Positions 25,727 to 29,373 of a stretch of DNA of 29,373 nt are shown here, piece after piece. Made by a program: the position numbers and the translations under genes. The stretch spans positions 1-29,373 of the forward strand of contig NRSV01000149.1 in assembly GCA_002286855.1 (NCBI GenBank), given 5' to 3'. This stretch comes from Bipolaris cookei (Eukaryota > Ascomycota > Dothideomycetes > Pleosporales > Pleosporaceae). Positions within the stretch are counted from its first letter, which is position 1, and each line of letters opens with the position of its first letter. The notes beneath the pieces are model-generated. The model was not told where the DNA came from. It did no database searches and worked only from the letters and a program-made list of their open reading frames with translations.

Positions 25727-26834
25727 ACGTGACTGCATAGTGAGCGCGACACCCTAACAAGCCATCAGAACCCTACAACTTCAAACCTCAATGTCTAAAC
25801 CATCCAGCCTCTAACTGCTCTCAAAAGAAGAAAGGATTAAGCTAGCCTTTCAAGCAATTAAAGCGCCCCTAGAACTAAGCGTACGACATGTTGCTACTGT
25901 CTACAAAGTCTCAAAATCAACCCTCTTCCGCCGACGCGACGGGAAGAAATCAACACGCGACACCCACTCCAAATCGGCAAGTCTCCAGAAGATTGAAGAG
26001 AGCGCGTTTATACACTATATTAAGAAACTTGATGCGCAAGGGTTTGCTCCAACCCTTCGTTGCGTTGAAGATATGGCTAATCAACTGCGCGCTGCGCATG
26101 ATGCAGAGCCTGTCGGCCCACGATGGCCTTCAAACTTCGTCAAACGCCAACCCGAGCTCAAGTCGCGAATGAAGAGGCAGCGCAATCGCCAGAGAGTCTT
26201 ATGCAGTGACCCAGATGTTATTGGGCCCTGGTTCGACCTTGTACGCAATGTTAGGGCCAAGTATAGCATCCAGGACGAAGATACCTACAACTTTGACGAG
26301 ACTGGCTTTACTATGGGTGTCTGAAACAGTGTGAAAGTAGTTAATGCATCAGAGAGATGCACTAAGCCTATTGGTGTCCAGCAAGGAGACCGTGAGTGGG
26401 TGACCTTCATCGCTGCAATCAACGCGATGGGCTGGGCGATTGCGCCCTACCTTATCTTCAAAGCAAAGGATCACGACACGTCCTGGTAAATCGCGGAAGC
26501 GGAAGCGGATCCAAGAGGGTGGAGACCTTTCAAAGGAATAGGCAGAGGATTTGATGGCCGAACTAGATGTTAGAGCGCAGGTAGACGGGAAAACGCGTGA
26601 AGGTAGGGCCCGAACAGGTGTAGGCAAGCAGCATAAAAGGCACTGCAAGCGCTGCGGCGAGATAGGGCACAATTCACGCACGTGTAAGAAAGATACAGTA
26701 GAGACTAGCGATTAATTACGTCTACTTTTAGCTATAGCATAAGGTTGTGGTGCTGAATAATTACATATAAAAGCTCTGAGAGTTTGTCAGGACAGGCCAC
26801 TCGCTTAGCTGTCCCACTCGCTATGCATTCACGT
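25727..26834 (+). mobile_element. Internally deleted pogo-like element, family E, 1,108 bp, TA duplication
   Basis: TA at 25725-25726 and 26835-26836 flank ends beginning ACGTGA(C/A)TGCATAG. The right end has two 17-bp boxes (26797-26813, 26814-26830), the left only one (around 25735-25750). The interior holds the two ends of a transposase gene joined by a large deletion. Confidence 0.85.
25791..26715 (+). pseudogene. Family E transposase: N-terminus and C-terminal knuckle joined, catalytic centre deleted
   Basis: From ATG 25791 one frame runs through TAA at codon 8 (25812), a psq-like HTH (HVATVYKVSKSTLFRRRDGK), a CENP-B-type HTH (GPRWPSNFVKRQPELKSRM), and the first DDE Asp (YNFDETGFTMGV). 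It passes TGA at 26322, then EWVTFIAAINAMGWAIAPYL to about 26485. There the sequence jumps, with a frame change, to the basic KSRKRKRIQ linker and the CCHC knuckle (CKRCGEIGHNSRTC), ending at TAA 26713-26715. About 250-300 residues, including the second and third catalytic Asp, are missing compared with family B. The stops fit C-to-T changes (CAA to TAA, CGA to TGA). Movement would need a transposase in trans. Confidence 0.85.
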
Positions 26835-26969
26835 TAAGTAGACTACGCAACAATCAATTAAGTGGGCCCTAGAGGGTTCATATTGAATTGATTGATTACT
26901 TCTTTAGGCCTAGTACTTTTCTATACAAGTTTGACTCCTACCTAGATAAGCAAGTGGGGCTCTGACAGA

Positions 26970-27553
26970 GTCCTGATTGAATTGCTTGTTGCGGACTGTG
27001 ACCAGGACATTATAGGAAATGAAAAAGCAGACACCCTAGCAAAAGAGGCGACAAAGCTAGATCCTAGTTCGAGCAGAACTAGCCTAGCTGTTATAGGCAC
27101 ACGAATAAAACAGCTAGGCGATAGGGAATGGCTTAGTTATCTAAAGCAGTATAGAAGGAAAGCTATCAGTCAAAATTCAGTTACATACGCAGCATCGTAT
27201 GAGTGGAAAATCAGGAGACAGATCAATATCCACCTACTAGTAGGGGAGTCTCTAGCGCCGTCTATTAGCTTAAACTAGAACACTGTTACCTAAGAAGCTC
27301 TCTTTTTAAACGAGGAAAAGTCGACTCTAAAGTTTGCCTATACAACTACAGATCGGCGCAGGACCCTGCAAATATGTTTTTTAGATGCTCACTATATAAG
27401 GAGGCCAGAATGAAGATGCAAGAAGCTAGTAGGGACCCTCTATCTCTAGCTTTTCTCCTACATACAGGGAAAGGTATACAGGCTACAACTGCCTTTATTC
27501 AAGAAAAAAAGGTTGCTACGTACACCTGGTACAAAGGAAATTCTGAAAACTAG
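26970..27553 (+). pseudogene. LINE (I-like) RNase H/C-terminal fragment, plus strand
   Basis: From about 26970: LLVADCDQDIIGNEKADTLA, the RNase H terminal motif with the catalytic His replaced by Asp (CDQD where the paralogue at 15040 has CH-x-D), then KQLGDREWLSYLKQYRRKAI. A frameshift near 27260 leads into LEHCYLRSSLFKRGKVDSK, a degraded cysteine cluster (Cys to Tyr, His to Asn), FLLHTGKGIQATTAFIQ, and a stop at 27551-27553. Same family as 14635-15150, opposite orientation. Confidence 0.7.
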
Positions 27554-27842
27554 AGTATATACCTATCCTAGGTACCTGTACTCTAACACCCCCCTCCTTC
27601 CCATACTACCACTCCTACTCCGTAAGACCCCCTTCTACCTCCCTCTACACTAAGCCACGGGCCTCACCGTGATTTAGACAGCCCCCCGACTCGATCTACA
27701 CTAATTCGAATGTAGCTAGGTAGATACTTGTGAGCCTCACGAGATTGCACGTCTTACATAGCCCTAAGGCTGAAAGAGGACGTTAAACCAAAATAATTTT
27801 AAAAATACTCCGATCATATGTCATGAGAACGCTAGGTCACAC
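27554..27842. other. C-rich spacer, probable LINE 3' region
   Basis: A CCCCCCTCC/CCTACTCC-rich segment (27588-27660) follows the LINE fragment and may be its 3' untranslated DNA. No gene is seen. Confidence 0.35.
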
Positions 27843-28671
27843 AACCCAAACCAAGAAGAAATCTACGCAAGAAAAGAGAATATAGGCGAAAACCAACTTG
27901 TCTATAATGGAGAGCTTGAAGGAATTACAATAGTCTTTGAGTACGTTGCTAAAACAGCCCAGAAAGACCAAAATATCCATGTTTACGCTGACAACCAGGC
28001 CGCAATCTACAGGCTCCAAAGTCTATCAGATAAGCCTGGCCAGCAGTGGGTAATTCGGTGCCAAAAAGCAGCCAAAGCCATCCTGAACAGAAAAGCAAAG
28101 ATCTTCTTGAAATGGGCTCCAGGCCATACAGATATCGAAGGAAACGAAAAAGCAGATTTCTTAGCAACGGAAACTACAAACCAAACACCAAAAAAATCAC
28201 AAACGAGCCTAGCCTTCCTAGGCACCAAGATCAAACTCCTTCAAAGAGCTAGCTAAGCAGAAGAGTGGAGAGTATAGGGAAACAGCAAGAGAAAAGAAGA
28301 CTAGCTACGGAGTTATCTTTGATCTAAAACTCCAAGACCAACTAGCAATTCCAAGAGGCACGAAAAGAGATATTTCAAGCTCTTTCTATTCTCTTAAGAT
28401 AGGACACGGATACCTCAACTCCTACCTAAAGGGAGTAAATAGAAGAGAAACAGATCTTTGCAACTGTGGGAGACTGCAAACAGCAGAGCATCTACTTCTA
28501 TACTGCGGCTTCTACAGCGCAGAAAGAAACCAGCTTAAAAAGACTCTAGGCCAAAAAATACTCAAACTTCCACTCTTACTCCATACCACGAGCGGCATAG
28601 AAGCTACTTTAGCTTTTATTACTAGCACGAAGATAGGAACAAGAAAGTGGCATCTAGGCCAAGAATGCTAG
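27843..28671 (+). pseudogene. LINE RNase H and C-terminal zinc domain
   Basis: An open frame from 27843 gives NPNQEEIYARKENIGENQLV, then YNGELEGITIVFEYVA with the RNase H Glu, then IHVYADNQAAIYRLQ with an Asp, then KWAPGHTDIEGNEKADFLAT with the final His/Asp motif. The first catalytic Asp strand was lost by 5' truncation. A one-base frameshift near 28235 leads to the C-terminal frame (KELAKQKSGEYRE, GHGYLNSYLKGVNRRETDL, CNCGRLQTAEHLLLYC) ending QEC-stop at 28671. Length and gaps rule out function. Confidence 0.75.
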
Positions 28672-28957
28672 ACGAAAAGAAAAATAACTTTGCTTTTATT
28701 AGTACCATTTCCTTTCCCCTAAGAGAGCTCGCTGGAAGGCAGCCCAGCTGCCCTACATCTCTCCCTGTTACCAACCTGCTCTTTAGCACCGGGCATCTAG
28801 AAGGCTAGCAATAGCTTAGCTAGATAAAGGCCGAAGCACCATAGTCACGCAATACAGCAAAAAGTACCAAATAGTAAATAAGCAGATAGAACGGCCTACG
28901 ACCAAAGTCTTACATAGCCTCGAGCTACATATATACTTTAATGGAATAATAATAATA
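27843..28957 (+). mobile_element. I-like LINE copy, 5'-truncated, plus strand, (AAT)n tail
   Basis: It contains a larger RNase H portion than its inverted partner at 24735-25689 and ends in an (AAT)n run at 28945-28957. Confidence 0.75.
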
Positions 28958-28960
28958 TAT

Positions 28961-29055
28961 GGTTGTTGAGATATAGAACCATGTCAGTTGCGATTTTTGG
29001 TGAGATTTTGAGCTGGCGACTCGCTTTGGGTGCACGCTCGCTTATGACCCACGTC
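28961..29055 (+). mobile_element. Solo right terminal repeat of a pogo-like element (family E-like)
   Basis: It begins GGTTGTTGAGATATAGAACC like 498-514, contains TTTTTGGTGAGATTT, two 17-bp boxes (29015-29031 and 29032-29048, both with CTCGCTT at the same offset), and ends CCCACGTCA-TA. The LINE tail abuts its inner edge. Confidence 0.6.
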
Positions 29056-29120
29056 ATAGCAAATATTCTAATATCTAGCCGTTATAAGCGAACAGCAGCC
29101 TGTAGAAGCTAGCGCGCTAA

Positions 29121-29373
29121 TGGGCGCACGAGCCAGTATCACCAGTTTCTGCCCATGGTGGTAAGGTTCTCTTTGGAGCGCGCAAGCAGCGATCAGCCGA
29201 GCAAGCATTAGTGTTGCTCCAAGAACAGATTTATACCGCGTGGCGGGGTCGGCGGACTGTTAGTCTAATTAGCTTCGATGTCAAAGGGGCGTACAACGGG
29301 GTGTGTAAGGAGAGACTACTGCAGAGGATGAAAGCACGAGGCATACCACAGAAGCTGCTGAAGTGGGTAGAAG
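29121..29373 (+). pseudogene. Tad-like LINE reverse transcriptase, N-terminal part, runs off window
   Basis: The frame (in phase with 29121) gives GGKVLFGARKQRSAEQALVL, then LQEQIYTAWRGRRTVSLISF, then DVKGAYNGVCKERLLQRMKA, then RGIPQKLLKWVE to the window end. The FDVKGAYNGV block is RT motif A, with the catalytic Asp, in fungal Tad-type LINEs, and the RS-A-EQAL block before it is also typical. An in-frame TAA lies just upstream at 29118-29120, so the endonuclease and earlier RT parts are missing or frameshifted. The catalytic YADD box lies beyond the edge; the element could still be long. Confidence 0.75.

Overview
The window looks like a transposon graveyard from a filamentous ascomycete. 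The evidence is short GT-AG introns (50-95 nt) with CTGAC-like branch sites in a permease and a hAT gene, fungal pogo/Fot1-type DDE transposases with C-terminal CCHC knuckles, solo LTRs, Tad/I-like LINE fragments, and stop codons of the CAA/CAG-to-TAA/TAG kind expected from repeat-induced point mutation (RIP). A Pleosporales-type Dothideomycete is my guess from the transposon mix; the sequence does not prove it. No bacterial or viral features, CRISPR or RNA genes were seen.

Layout. 1-496: 3' end of a Fot1-like element (family A) inserted at a TA beside a solo terminal repeat of another pogo-like element (499-591). 594-3379: mostly unassigned, with a decayed Ty3/gypsy integrase near 1615-1951. 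3380-5731: solo LTR-A, two broken family-A elements back to back, an inverted transposase core and solo LTR-B. 5937-7806: a complete 1,870-bp pogo-like element (family B) with TA duplication, sitting inside an older open frame. 7944-10160: two 5'-truncated Tad-like LINEs in opposite orientation, one with a perfect 14-bp target duplication. 10517-14036: solo LTR-B, then a hAT transposase gene split by a solo LTR-A with a perfect 5-bp duplication. 14040-15150: inverted LTR-B pieces and a LINE RNase H fragment. 15251-19725: two pogo-like elements (C, minus; D, plus) whose 5' ends lie 9 bp apart; D contains a 252-nt assembly gap. 19761-20194: a small Mutator-like nonautonomous element. 20195-22020: another family-A element. 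22021-24734: the only host-like island, a five-exon GABA/choline-type permease preceded by a cluster of GATA sites and broken by a one-base frameshift. 24735-29373: inverted I-like LINE arms flanking an internally deleted 1.1-kb pogo-like element (family E), another solo terminal repeat, and the start of a LINE reverse transcriptase running off the window.

The genes do not form a pathway. The strongest signal beyond the catalogue is that most pogo-like terminal repeats here, although unrelated in sequence, contain head-to-tail boxes of exactly 17 bp. That is the length of a CENP-B box, and box number differs between the two ends of the same element. The one cellular gene is a probable nitrogen-regulated permease, now apparently a pseudogene.
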